Positions 45,201-53,065 are shown, counted from the first letter of the stretch. The stretch: DNA of 64,000 nucleotides from Parabacteroides chongii (GCF_029581355.1 NZ_CP120849.1:218501-282500), one strand, 5' to 3'. A program made the numbers and translations. The notes: generated by a model not told the origin, from the sequence alone.

Positions 45201-45719
45201 AAGGCTAAACTTTCCGTCCAGATCCGTTACCGTTCCGTTCGTTGTTCCCTTTACAACTACATTCGCCCCGATCACAGGATATCCGGTCTGGTCGACAACA
45301 GTTCCGGTGATCTTACGATCCTGTTGGGTTGCTTGCGCGGAAGCATCCTCATCTCTTTTGGATAAAACGATATTCACGCCCTCCAACTTAAAGGTCAACC
45401 CTGTATTTTTCAAAATAGTTTCTAAGACTTCACGGACAGAAACATCCGACACATTCACTGATACATTCTGTTTCAAATCGATGTTTCGATTTGAAATAAA
45501 CAGATAGTCTGTTTGACTTTCGATAGCTTCAAGAACTTCGCTCAAATGAGCCTGTTGCTTGTTCAAACTGACTTTTGCATTTTGGGAGTTTGCCGGATTA
45601 GCAAACGCAAAAGCTGAACATAATAACAAAAAACCTGTCGTTAACTTCATAACTCTACCCGTTTGTTTTCCTCCCGAATCTTTTTCTTCCAAAGACCCAG
45701 ATAAAAAAAGTTTTTTCAT
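42276..45719 (-). CDS. SusC-like TonB-dependent receptor with N-terminal STN signalling domain
   Basis: This 1147-aa receptor has a signal region ending FAFANPANSQ near residue 47. An STN domain follows (residues about 50-120, SVREVLETILKNTGLTFKLEGVNIVLS), then a carboxypeptidase-like domain, QALDEVVVVGYGTQKK, a plug with PDALVLIDGIPGN, and a barrel ending FTFGVNLKF. The STN domain contacts a FecR-type anti-sigma factor, so ligand binding can trigger the ECF sigma factor encoded upstream. A + strand promoter/terminator pair at 45719-45808 would produce an RNA antisense to its leader. Together with SusD it imports the sulfated glycan. Confidence 0.94.
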   Translation of the reverse strand: MKKLFLSGSLEEKDSGGKQTGRVMKLTTGFLLLCSAFAFANPANSQNAKVSLNKQQAHLSEVLEAIESQTDYLFISNRNIDLKQNVSVNVSDVSVREVLETILKNTGLTFKLEGVNIVLSKRDEDASAQATQQDRKITGTVVDQTGYPVIGANVVVKGTTNGTVTDLDGKFSLEVPAGAVLSITYIGYVEQEMKVGNESALAVVLKEDSQALDEVVVVGYGTQKKVNVIGSIAMVGAEKLENRATSSVVSALTGQMPGVTITQPGGRPGDNTGTIRVRGVGSFGATPDALVLIDGIPGNMTDINPNDIESVSVLKDASTAAIYGARAANGVVLVTTKLGREQKVAISYNGYVGFNRATELPQYVDSWDYARLLNQAEGITRFTDAEIQAMRDGSQPDRWANEKFVDDIFSGNGIQTGHDISVTGGNDRSQYFTSFGYLSQDGIVPGNNYSRYTARVNLTSNLTDNLKMTVRMRGDHATTKEPGTAGAIDGDGMLLLIQQGLRFPGYRPSMLSDGTWGPGVKNFGTPKAWLASESFSEKPVKRFNATVSLDYEPIKGLKLTATGAYNFTNAQEKDYKATLPVNIDGTINTLGPSKLKEKNTNTEYKSFQATANYVKTFNELHNLDVLVGYSWEDERERDLEAGRQNFPNNNYPYLTVGSPDVQTNTGGGKDWVIQSVFGRAQYNYAERYLAEVTMRYDGSSRFPSDSRYAFFPSGAIGWRISEENFMKENEKLSFISNLKLKASVGILGNNNIGNYAYHSVYVLGNEYNYPLGGVIQQGAQLVNYTDPKLKWETTRTVDAGFESILWNGLLSANISYFHRYTYDILFKPNASASSIFGLNMSEVNTGEALNHGWEFEVGHRNTIGEFSYGVNANFSIINNEVKSLGVGNVDQPNGMVGNGSNLFVGYPMQMYYGYLTDGVFTDQADIDAWFAHTDQSAFGRNQANTKPGDIRYKDISGPDGVPDGKVDATYDRVYLGSRIPKYTFGVSLNAAYKGFDLNLFLQGVAGVKGMLNNYSAWAFFSEGNVQKWQMEEAFDPENPNRYAKYPRLENIGTAGGHNTQTSDYWVRNASYLRVKNIQLGYTLPKKLLQNSVISSLRIYAAAENPFTFHSYPDGWDPEINSAKDDAYSGGQFYPVLRNFTFGVNLKF

Positions 45720-45726
45720 ACCTTTG
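45719..45726 (+). promoter_or_regulatory. -7 box of a putative antisense RNA at susC
   Basis: TACCTTTG on the plus strand, an exact TAnnTTTG match, overlaps the first base of the susC gene on the opposite strand. Transcription would run away from susC coding sequence into its upstream leader. No -33 TTTG is evident at the usual distance. Confidence 0.5.
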
Positions 45727-45732
45727 TTTACG

Positions 45733-45808
45733 ATTTTAAATTAGTAAGTATATTTATAAATGTACTGCTTGACCGGTGGTTGTTGGCGCAACTGCCGGTC
45801 CTTTTTTT
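45733..45808 (+). ncRNA. Candidate DonS-like antisense small RNA opposite the susC leader
   Basis: From the -7 box at 45719-45726, transcription would start near 45733 and end at the hairpin 45771-45800, followed by a T-tract at 45802-45808, giving about 75 nt. The RNA runs opposite to susC and to fecR and would be complementary to the susC 5' untranslated region. In Bacteroides fragilis, DonS and relatives are short antisense RNAs at exactly this place in ECF/FecR-controlled loci and repress the susC operon. Here only position, promoter and terminator are seen; sequence similarity to DonS was not tested. Confidence 0.55.
45771..45808 (+). terminator. Plus-strand intrinsic terminator between susC and fecR
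   Basis: GACCGGTGGTTG (45771-45782) pairs with CAACTGCCGGTC (45789-45800) as RNA over 12 bp with two G-U pairs and a 6-nt loop, then CTTTTTTT. Both flanking genes are on the minus strand, and the G-U pairs form only in plus-strand RNA. Confidence 0.75.
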
Positions 45809-45856
45809 CAGCGTGTTTTTTCATGTTCTTTTCCTCATAGGCAATTCCTTTTTTTA

Positions 45857-46789
45857 TTAGTTAATATATATAATGTTAGTTTCTTCATCACGCTTATAGG
45901 TGAATGGGAAATCGTTCTGCAACACACGTAAGGCATGGTCCACTCCATCCGAAATACGCAGCTTCCCATTATATCCGAGATCACCGACTTTCTGGTTATT
46001 TACCACAATCCTGACATCGTAAAATTTCTCAAACAATTCCATAACAGCATCAAACGATTTATTCTCAATATAAATCAGACCGTCTTTCCAACGGCAACTA
46101 TTCCCGTCGGTTGTAGAAGAGACTTCCAGGCGGCCTCCCACCAACTGAGCCGTTTGTCCGGGCGAGAGAAAAACGGTTTCGGGATCTGTCGAATTATATA
46201 GTTTCACTTTTCCGTTGTAAAGCATTGTCCTGAATGCCGGCTTATCGGCATAGGCTTCTACATTGAAAGTCGTACCCAACACCTCTACATTATATTTATC
46301 TGTTTTTACAATGAAAGGTTTCTTGTCTTTCACCACCTCAAAATAAGCTTCCCCATCCAATATGATTTCTCTGTTTTTAGAAGAGAATGCGATGGGATAA
46401 CGCAAAGTCGTATTGGCATTCAACCAAACACTCGTACCATCCGGCAATATTATGTTTGTCCGGTTACCGACAGGAACATGCACTGTCTGGACTGCATGCA
46501 GCAGTTGTTCGTTCCGATAAGTGTCATAAGTATAGAAACCTCCCAGCAAAAACAACACCGATGCAACAATCCCCACATAACGGATGACCCGCGGAGAAAG
46601 ATGAAAATACTTTTTACGGGTCAATGCCTGTTCGTCTACCAACAAAGAAGCATCGAACCGAATCCTTTCGCTGATAAAAACCTGACGATTGGCTTCATCG
46701 CTTTCCAGCCATTGTCGTATATCTTCTTTTTCAGCCTCCGGGCTTTGTCCTAAAAAGTAACGTGTCAATATATGTCGATCCATTTGCAT
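45857..46789 (-). CDS. FecR-family anti-sigma factor
   Basis: The 310-aa protein starts MQMDRHILTRYF (the second Met is also possible). A cytoplasmic N-terminal domain of about 65 residues binds the sigma factor. A single membrane span lies near residues 68-87 (YVGIVASVLFLLGGFYTYDTY). The periplasmic FecR domain contains VPVGNRTNIILPDGTSVWLNANTTLRYP and EVLGTTFNVEAYAD. A C-terminal domain (SFDAVMELFEKFYDVRIVVNNQ) resembles the STN-contacting region. It holds the upstream-encoded ECF sigma factor inactive until the STN-type SusC binds its ligand. Confidence 0.93.
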   Translation of the reverse strand: MQMDRHILTRYFLGQSPEAEKEDIRQWLESDEANRQVFISERIRFDASLLVDEQALTRKKYFHLSPRVIRYVGIVASVLFLLGGFYTYDTYRNEQLLHAVQTVHVPVGNRTNIILPDGTSVWLNANTTLRYPIAFSSKNREIILDGEAYFEVVKDKKPFIVKTDKYNVEVLGTTFNVEAYADKPAFRTMLYNGKVKLYNSTDPETVFLSPGQTAQLVGGRLEVSSTTDGNSCRWKDGLIYIENKSFDAVMELFEKFYDVRIVVNNQKVGDLGYNGKLRISDGVDHALRVLQNDFPFTYKRDEETNIIYIN

Positions 46790-46872
46790 CTATATTCTTT
46801 TGTGTGTACAATAATAGAGCAACCGACCAGGCAAAAATCCCAAACGACAATGGAACTTTTTTCAAAAAAAAT

Positions 46873-47412
46873 TCAATTAAAGAATAAAAGGAGAAAGGGG
46901 ACGTAGTCTTTCAGGCGATGTTTAAGATGGTCATTCGCCTTATTTATATGGTAATCGATCTTCTGCTGGGAGACACCCAACAGTTGGGCAATTTCTTTCC
47001 TGGATTTATTTTTCAGCCTGTTTAACAAGAAGATCTCCCTGGTTTGTTCGGGTAACTCAGCCAGGGAGTCTTCTACTATTTTGAGAATATCTTTTGTGAA
47101 AATAGTTGCATAGCTTTCACTCTCCAACGTTTGGATACGCATATCGATCTCCCAGTCGTACAGATTAGCATAATTTTTACTATACTCCCATTCTACCTGC
47201 ACATGCTTCAGATAATTAAGGCATTTATTCTTTACCGACTGAAGTATATAACCTAACACATCCATGTCTGCCGCCAGCTTATGCCGATTTTCCCAATAAT
47301 AAAGCAATGCATCATGGGTCATGTCTTCAGCTGTCGGTTCATCATTCACATAATAATAGGCATACCGTACAAAACGCTGATGATACGTATTGTAAAACGT
47401 TGCAAAGTTCAT
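46873..47412 (-). CDS. ECF RNA polymerase sigma factor (Bacteroidetes PUL type)
   Basis: I start at MNFATFYNTYHQRF (47412), giving 179 aa, because a -7 box lies at 47485-47492 where a longer form would begin. Region 2 contains FVRYAYYYVNDEPTAEDMTHDALLYYWENR. Region 4 contains LAELPEQTREIFLLNRLKNKSRKEIAQLLGVSQQKIDYHINKA, a helix-turn-helix. Such factors switch on the neighbouring susC operon when released by FecR. The -35/-10 sequence it recognises is not evident to me upstream of susC. The gene is followed by fecR after 83 bp. Confidence 0.92.
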   Translation of the reverse strand: MNFATFYNTYHQRFVRYAYYYVNDEPTAEDMTHDALLYYWENRHKLAADMDVLGYILQSVKNKCLNYLKHVQVEWEYSKNYANLYDWEIDMRIQTLESESYATIFTKDILKIVEDSLAELPEQTREIFLLNRLKNKSRKEIAQLLGVSQQKIDYHINKANDHLKHRLKDYVPFLLLFFN

Positions 47413-47484
47413 TTCAGAATTGACTTCCAAAGGATTTATTATGTCTCTATAGGTACTCAAAGATGTATTAGTTTTCTCACTATG

Positions 47485-47492
47485 CAAAAATA
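47485..47492 (-). promoter_or_regulatory. -7 box of the ECF sigma gene
   Basis: TATTTTTG on the minus strand, 72 bp upstream of the chosen ATG, matches TAnnTTTG. This suggests the sigma gene is read by the housekeeping polymerase. Confidence 0.5.
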
Positions 47493-47532
47493 ACAATTTT
47501 TATGACAATTACTACTAAACCGATCAAAGTTG

Positions 47533-49053
47533 TTAGAAGACATCAGAGAAGAACGGTTTCAGCGGATTACCCTTTGCATCCTCCGGATAAAGTGCCCCTT
47601 CAGCTTCAAGCTGAGCACTCATGGCTTGCACCATAGCCTTCACACGACTTTTGTCACGAAGCGAGAGATCGAGCGTTTCGCCCGGGTCCTTCTTCAGGTT
47701 ATATAAACGGTAACGGGGCTCGGCGGGCCTTTCCGGATTATAATAATAAATCAGTTTCCAATCGCCATCAATGTAGGTAGTGAAATAACTTCCGCGATGT
47801 TCGTGGGGAAAATGCATCAATACCTTTTCCGAACGGATATTGTTCTTTTTTCCTTCCAGCTGAACGCGCAAGTCCACACCGTCAACCGCATGTCCTTGGG
47901 GATTATCAGCTCCGGCAAGGGACAAAACTGTCGGATAGATATCCATCACCGTACCCAGCTGGCGCTGAATGCCGCCTATTTCAATCGGTAGTTTCTTTTG
48001 ATTCGAATTTTGAAAATCCGGCTTTCCCCAGCAAGCAATGAACGGAACACGGACACCGCCCTCATACTCCGTGCCTTTCTTTCCCCGCAACGGAGCAGAA
48101 GAGGTATAGCCTTTATCGTCTCCGAGAGGAGCATCGGAACCGTTGTCTCCCAGGAACAGAATCAATGTATTTTCTGCTATTCCCAGTTCTTCCAGGTGAT
48201 CCATAATATCGCCCAACGATTTATCCATGCCTTCTATCAGCGTAGCGAAATCGGCTGCCACCTTCGGTTTTCCCGTATACCGGTAATGTTCGGCAAAACG
48301 CTTATCGGGTTCAAACGGACCATGTACTGCGTAATGAGACATATACAGGAAGAAAGGTTTCTTCTCGCCTACCGCTTCATTGATCTGTTTGTTAGCTTCC
48401 AAAGTCAATGCCTCACTCAAAAAGACATCCGTGCCATGATATTTCTCCAGTCCCGGCACGGCACGGCTTTTATTTCCTTTGATGTTTCCGTAACCGTTCT
48501 CTCCATAGTAACTTCCCGGTTGTCCGATTGAAGAGCCTGCGATATTCACGTCGAAGCCGATATTGCAGGGATTTTTCCCTTCACTGTCCTGACAGCCGAA
48601 ATGAGCCTTGCCGACATGGATCGTCTTATATCCGGCATCATGCAGGACACGGGGTAAAGTAACATCACTTTTCGTCAGCCCTTTCCAATTCCAACCTTCC
48701 GGTCCGAACGGAGTTTTGTTGTTACTTTCCGAATTGATCCAGTTGGTCGTACCGTGCCGGGTCGAGTTTTGTCCGGTCATAATAGAGGCACGCGACGGCG
48801 AACTGACGCTTTGAGCATAGAAAGTCGAGAAACGAATACCCTGACGCGCCATTCGTTCCATGTTGGGTGTCTGATACCAGTCGTTCAACGGATGACGAAC
48901 CGGATTACCCTCCGCATCCGTCAGGAAAGGCAGCGAAGTATCCATCAATCCCATATCATCGACCAGGAAAACAATGATGTTCGGACGCTCCTGAGCCATC
49001 ATCGGCTGGGCGCCCAAAAGCAATAAAATTGATACACAAAGAGTTTTTTTCAT
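47533..49053 (-). CDS. Exported sulfatase, serine type (sulfatase 4 of the locus)
   Basis: The 506-aa protein has a signal peptide of about 20 residues ending PMMAQE. The metal site is FLVDDMGLMDTSLPF and the catalytic motif is SVSSPSRASIMTGQNSTRHGT, again with serine as formylglycine precursor. LFLGDNGSDAPLGDDKGYTSSAPLRGKKGTEYEGGVRVPF follows. It is transcribed upstream of the sigma factor gene and 18 bp after the phosphodiesterase-like gene, so the two probably form an operon. The subgroup differs from sulfatases 1-3, suggesting a different sulfate position. Confidence 0.9.
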   Translation of the reverse strand: MKKTLCVSILLLLGAQPMMAQERPNIIVFLVDDMGLMDTSLPFLTDAEGNPVRHPLNDWYQTPNMERMARQGIRFSTFYAQSVSSPSRASIMTGQNSTRHGTTNWINSESNNKTPFGPEGWNWKGLTKSDVTLPRVLHDAGYKTIHVGKAHFGCQDSEGKNPCNIGFDVNIAGSSIGQPGSYYGENGYGNIKGNKSRAVPGLEKYHGTDVFLSEALTLEANKQINEAVGEKKPFFLYMSHYAVHGPFEPDKRFAEHYRYTGKPKVAADFATLIEGMDKSLGDIMDHLEELGIAENTLILFLGDNGSDAPLGDDKGYTSSAPLRGKKGTEYEGGVRVPFIACWGKPDFQNSNQKKLPIEIGGIQRQLGTVMDIYPTVLSLAGADNPQGHAVDGVDLRVQLEGKKNNIRSEKVLMHFPHEHRGSYFTTYIDGDWKLIYYYNPERPAEPRYRLYNLKKDPGETLDLSLRDKSRVKAMVQAMSAQLEAEGALYPEDAKGNPLKPFFSDVF

Positions 49054-49071
49054 ACCATTTGATTTATATGT

Positions 49072-50292
49072 CTATTTTTGTAACCAGCGATTCAAATGAT
49101 TTCCGGGAGCCGCCACGACGAACTTATAGAGCTTCGAAGAGGGCAAGGTTTGCAGATCGACCGTATATTTCGTCGCTCCGGCAGGAAGCTCGGCTACCTT
49201 TATCCACTCGTCTTTGCCGCCCTCCTTAAATTTGTTTCCGGCAGCGGCATAGACCGTAACAGGGACGTTTCCGGAATAAGACTTCCAAGATAGTTCCACC
49301 GTATTGTCATAAGGCATAGTCTGTAAATCGTAAATATCCGCCTTACCGATGAACGGCATGCCATCCTGTTCCCAAAGGACAGCCTGCGGGACTTCGAAGC
49401 CTAGGTAACGACAAATGGAAGGGGCAATATCCGTGATAGCCAATCCGCCTGCCGTGAAATGGCTGTTTACCGGAACATTCGTCGAAATCCAGGTAGTACG
49501 TTCGCGCCAGGACTGCCCGCCATGTCCGTGACCGTTCTCGCCACGGCCGTGATCGGTCGTTACGACGATCATCCATTCTTCGTCGAAATTGGCTTCGCGA
49601 TACTTGACGGCTTCCCAAATACGGGCAACCTGGTCGTCCGCCTTCCGCACATATTCATCGAAGAAAGCGCCGTTGCCGGCAATATGTCCCGCATCGTCGG
49701 TGTACCACAAATACACCCAGCTCAGATCGGGTGCATCCTTACGGATTCCTTCCGCGGCATCTTTCGAGATTTGTTCGTCGATGTCGAAGATATGCAAATC
49801 CTTCTCTTTCTTCGGGAAACGGATCGTATCCAGGTCGTAGCCGTCTTTCACATAATCTATTTTCAGATGGTTTGTTTCCTTCTTTCCCTCTCCGATCAGG
49901 ACTGTACGATTGTCCGTCCAGCTGGAATAGATGGCTGTTTTATAGTCTTTCGGCTGTTCTTTGGCAATCCGGAAGATAGTCCAGTAATTATAGTTGGGCT
50001 GCAGGTCGGAGTTACCGCCTACATTATGTTTGTTAAACCAGGTAGCTGTCAGCAAATTGGTATAGCCGATAGCAGAAATCGTTGCCGTTTGGGAATATTG
50101 TCCTATCTCACCGCCCGTATAAGCTCTCGCATACGCTCCCCTGGAAGCGATATCGAATATGGCGGGCGTGTGAAGCCGCTCGATTTGGTCGGCAGGAACC
50201 CCGTCAATGATTATATACACGGCTTTCTTAGTTTTTGCAAACAAACTGGTGCAACACAGGCATACCAGCAACAAATAATAAATACGTCTCAT
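49072..50292 (-). CDS. Exported alkaline-phosphatase-superfamily enzyme (type I phosphodiesterase/nucleotide pyrophosphatase-like)
   Basis: The 406-aa product has a signal peptide (LLLVCLCCTSLFAK, residues 7-20) and the superfamily metal site YIIIDGVPADQI. The nucleophile segment QTATISAIGYTNLLTATW contains a threonine, as in phosphodiesterases, rather than a formylglycine motif. Later metal ligands are in WYTDDAGHIAGN and VTTDHGRGENGHGHGGQ. A C-terminal beta-rich extension of about 90 residues looks like a fibronectin-type domain. It shares the fold of the neighbouring sulfatases but would cut phosphate esters. With sulfatase 4, 18 bp downstream, it may strip charged groups from a glycan. 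Confidence 0.82.
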   Translation of the reverse strand: MRRIYYLLLVCLCCTSLFAKTKKAVYIIIDGVPADQIERLHTPAIFDIASRGAYARAYTGGEIGQYSQTATISAIGYTNLLTATWFNKHNVGGNSDLQPNYNYWTIFRIAKEQPKDYKTAIYSSWTDNRTVLIGEGKKETNHLKIDYVKDGYDLDTIRFPKKEKDLHIFDIDEQISKDAAEGIRKDAPDLSWVYLWYTDDAGHIAGNGAFFDEYVRKADDQVARIWEAVKYREANFDEEWMIVVTTDHGRGENGHGHGGQSWRERTTWISTNVPVNSHFTAGGLAITDIAPSICRYLGFEVPQAVLWEQDGMPFIGKADIYDLQTMPYDNTVELSWKSYSGNVPVTVYAAAGNKFKEGGKDEWIKVAELPAGATKYTVDLQTLPSSKLYKFVVAAPGNHLNRWLQK

Positions 50293-50456
50293 AACTATCT
50301 TCCCTTAATGTTTACTAATGAAGTCCTAAAAGTACACATTTCTTTTGTTTAATGAAATAAAGAGCAGGACTTATCAAACTAACCGGCAGGATACGACTAT
50401 TTAATTCGCTTATCGTATACTTTTACTGTTTTTCTTCCCTATTCCTTTGCTTTTGA

Positions 50457-50544
50457 GCTAGCTCAAAATTAATTTTTGGCTAGCATAAATTTAATTTCGA
50501 GCATGCTAAAAATTAAATTCAAGCATGCCAAAACGAATAAAAAT
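50457..50544. repeat. Four 22-bp units, each headed by a 6-bp palindrome
   Basis: Units start at 50457, 50479, 50501 and 50523, each exactly 22 bp. They begin GCTAGC, GCTAGC, GCATGC and GCATGC. Units 1-3 continue with an A/T block containing AATT. The first unit sits in an 18-bp perfect palindrome, TTTTGAGCTAGCTCAAAA (50451-50468). The spacing equals about two helical turns, so the palindromes face the same side of DNA. It lies in the 379-bp divergent gap between the phosphodiesterase-like and hydrolase genes; nothing else is seen there besides the hydrolase promoter. Confidence 0.7.
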
Positions 50545-50615
50545 ACGGGAGGAAAGAACTACTTAGTCGTATCTAAAAGATTAAAATATCAGCATCTACG
50601 TTCTAATTGTTTACC

Positions 50616-50623
50616 TACCTTTG
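50616..50623 (+). promoter_or_regulatory. -7 box of the alpha/beta hydrolase promoter
   Basis: TACCTTTG matches TAnnTTTG and lies 48 bp before the ATG. The 22-bp repeat array ends 71 bp upstream of it. Confidence 0.5.
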
Positions 50624-50671
50624 TGTCCGGAACAATGACATACCGATCACGGTTATAAAAGGAAAACGATT

Positions 50672-51679
50672 ATGAGACGCAAACTGTTTTTTACGACCTT
50701 ACTTATTTCGTTGGCTATCAGCATTTATGCACAATACGTCCCCGATGTACTGGGAGACGGATACCTGCGGCGTACGTTTCAGATGCCCGACGATTATGAA
50801 GGGAAAGTGGTCTGCACATTGGTAAAAAAGCCCCGGCTGACGGATGTGAAACAGGCAGTATTATATATCCACGGTTATAACGACTATTTCTTCCAAAAGC
50901 AGTTGGGAGACAGCGTGAATGCGCATGGTTACAACTTTTACGCGATGGATCTGAGGAAATACGGGCGCTCGATCCTACCGAACCAAAATCCTTTTTTCTG
51001 CAAAAGCCTTACGGAATATTTTGCCGATATCGATACGGCGCTGGCAACCATACGGTCGGAAGGGAACGACAAGATACTGCTGATGGCGCATTCAACGGGC
51101 GGATTGATCACCCCGCTCTATCTGGATAGTAAAAAAGGAAACCTCCCGGTAGACGGACTGATACTGAACAGTCCTTTCCTGGACTGGAACTTCGGTTGGT
51201 TTATGGAGAAGGTGGCTATTCCGGCCGTCGCGTTCGTCGGGAGACTGTTCCCGAACCTGACCGTGCAGGGCTACGGCATCGCCTCTTATGCACACAGCCT
51301 GCTGAAGCAATTCAAAGGGGAATGGGAATATGATACAAACTGGAAAATGATCAACGGACACCCTAAAAAGGCGGGGTGGATAAAAGCGATCCAGGAAGGA
51401 CAGCAGAAAGTCCGGAAAGGGCTGAAGCTGGATTGCCCGATCCTTGTGATGTCATCCAACCGTTCTTATCCGGAGACAGAGGAGTGGCACAACGAATACC
51501 TGTCGTCCGATATCGTGCTCAATGTGCATGATATTCAGAAGTATGCGCCTAAACTGGGAGACTATGTCACACGCGACACGATCGTGGGCGGCATACACGA
51601 TCTGATCCTCTCGGAAAAGCCTTCCCGTGATCATACTTACCAAACGGTATTCAGCTGGATGACGGAAAAGAACTTCTGA
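50672..51679 (+). CDS. Exported alpha/beta hydrolase (serine aminopeptidase S33/monoacylglycerol lipase-like)
   Basis: The 335-aa protein has a signal peptide ending SIYAQ near residue 20. The oxyanion region is LYIHGYNDYF (64-73), and the nucleophile elbow is AHSTGG with Ser141. A late Asp and the GGIHDLILSEKP histidine near residue 310 complete the triad. The cap region around FGWFMEKVAIP resembles lysophospholipases and monoacylglycerol lipases. The substrate is unknown, probably an ester or peptide in the periplasm. It ends flush against the convergent kinase-like gene, with stop codons at 51677-51679 and 51680-51682 and no terminator between. Confidence 0.85.
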   Translation: MRRKLFFTTLLISLAISIYAQYVPDVLGDGYLRRTFQMPDDYEGKVVCTLVKKPRLTDVKQAVLYIHGYNDYFFQKQLGDSVNAHGYNFYAMDLRKYGRSILPNQNPFFCKSLTEYFADIDTALATIRSEGNDKILLMAHSTGGLITPLYLDSKKGNLPVDGLILNSPFLDWNFGWFMEKVAIPAVAFVGRLFPNLTVQGYGIASYAHSLLKQFKGEWEYDTNWKMINGHPKKAGWIKAIQEGQQKVRKGLKLDCPILVMSSNRSYPETEEWHNEYLSSDIVLNVHDIQKYAPKLGDYVTRDTIVGGIHDLILSEKPSRDHTYQTVFSWMTEKNF

Positions 51680-53065
51680 TTATTTTCTTCGCAAAGCGGA
51701 AATGTGCTGCTTGCTCAGATTGTTCATATCTTCCAGGATATAACGGTTGACATAGCTAAAGCTGAAACGGAAGAAATAATCGCGCAACGTTCCGGTATTG
51801 GCAGGAGAAGCCAGGCTGTGGAGGTGGTTCAAAGCGATGAAAGTATAGCCCTCACGAGGGATACGGTTGTAAAATTCGATCTTGGTGCGGTCCAGGGCAA
51901 TGATATCTCCGTCACTTTCCGCGAAACCGTTCATGGCTTCCTCCCAGGTTATCTGCGTATGGTCTTTATAAACGGCCCAGCGGTATACGTCCTTGCCGTT
52001 CACCTTTTCCGGCAAGGTGTTCGAATGGTGGACCAGGATATAGTCGTTCCGCATGTCATTGTCGCTATGAATCCAAATATCCAGCACTTTATACTGGGCG
52101 GAGTTATCGAACTTGATATATCCGTTCTTGCATATCTGCGGGGAAAAGATATTCCGCTCCACATCCGTAAAGTAAATCAGATTGCTGCCGAAAAAGTCTT
52201 TTCGGGATACAAATTCGGAGAAGAGCTTGTTGATCTTCGTCTGGTCGGAGCAATGGACAAACTCAGGCAGTTCCTTAGGAAAGTTCTTCCTGCATATCAG
52301 GCTGAACTCTTTCAGCAGCTCGTTCGGATCGCGCTCTTTCTGAATCTCGACGAAAGACAAGATCTCATCTACCGAACGGAAGCGCCGGCTGCTATCTTCG
52401 GTCAGACAGCGTTCCACAATCTCATCATACATCTTCAAAGACGGAAATACCTTGCTTACGGCTGCGTCATTACCGGTATTGCCAAAGGCATACCATTGCA
52501 GCACCTCTCCTATCGCGGTAATGTCGGAACAGCCGGAATCACTGCTTTCAACAATAGAGACATCGGTCAATACAAACTCATGATGATCGTCCACCAGGAT
52601 ATTGCGCGGTCTGATCGCCCCGTGGCAGATTCCCATACTATGTAGGAAATGCACAGTATTGGTCAGAAAGCGGAACAGCTTGAGAAAGGTATCCACCGAA
52701 AGAATATTCCTGTATTCTTCCAGCGAACATTTATACAACTTCATGACCAGGACGGGAATCTCCTCTCCGTGTATGGTCACAATATCAAAGTCGGCATACT
52801 GTACAATGTTATTTCTTGTTTCCAGAAGAGAGAGTGTCAGATATCGAGCTTTAAGCTTATTTAACCATATAACCTTTCCCTCATCATCTCCTTTGAATAA
52901 AAAGAATTTCAAGGCAACGTCGTTTCCATTCATTCGGGCTTTGAAGACTATGCCCGTTTCCCCCTTTCCCAAAGGCAGGGAATCTAACTGGCATTCTCCC
53001 AAAGATAATGAAATTCTATACTTTTCAAGTTCCAGAAATTCAAAAAATAGTTGCTTATCATCCAT
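51680..53065 (-). CDS. Eukaryotic-like protein kinase fold with degenerate catalytic loop (predicted pseudokinase)
   Basis: Residues about 25-245 of this 461-aa protein form a protein kinase domain. They have a glycine loop, LGKGETGIVFKA (32-43), and the ATP lysine in VALKFF (Lys53). The catalytic loop reads HGAIRPRN (148-155) where active kinases have HRDLKPxN. Thus the base Asp is replaced by Ala150 and the Lys by Arg152, while Asn155 remains. The DFG motif is TDVS (Asp168 kept). The C-terminal 200 residues match no family I recognise. There are no membrane segments. It may bind ATP or a partner without phosphotransfer. A -7 box, TATCTTTG, is at 53095-53102. Confidence 0.75.
   Translation of the reverse strand: MDDKQLFFEFLELEKYRISLSLGECQLDSLPLGKGETGIVFKARMNGNDVALKFFLFKGDDEGKVIWLNKLKARYLTLSLLETRNNIVQYADFDIVTIHGEEIPVLVMKLYKCSLEEYRNILSVDTFLKLFRFLTNTVHFLHSMGICHGAIRPRNILVDDHHEFVLTDVSIVESSDSGCSDITAIGEVLQWYAFGNTGNDAAVSKVFPSLKMYDEIVERCLTEDSSRRFRSVDEILSFVEIQKERDPNELLKEFSLICRKNFPKELPEFVHCSDQTKINKLFSEFVSRKDFFGSNLIYFTDVERNIFSPQICKNGYIKFDNSAQYKVLDIWIHSDNDMRNDYILVHHSNTLPEKVNGKDVYRWAVYKDHTQITWEEAMNGFAESDGDIIALDRTKIEFYNRIPREGYTFIALNHLHSLASPANTGTLRDYFFRFSFSYVNRYILEDMNNLSKQHISALRRK

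Noticed and set aside
50457..50544. CRISPR array
   Set aside because: Units are contiguous, with no unique spacers, and no cas genes are nearby.
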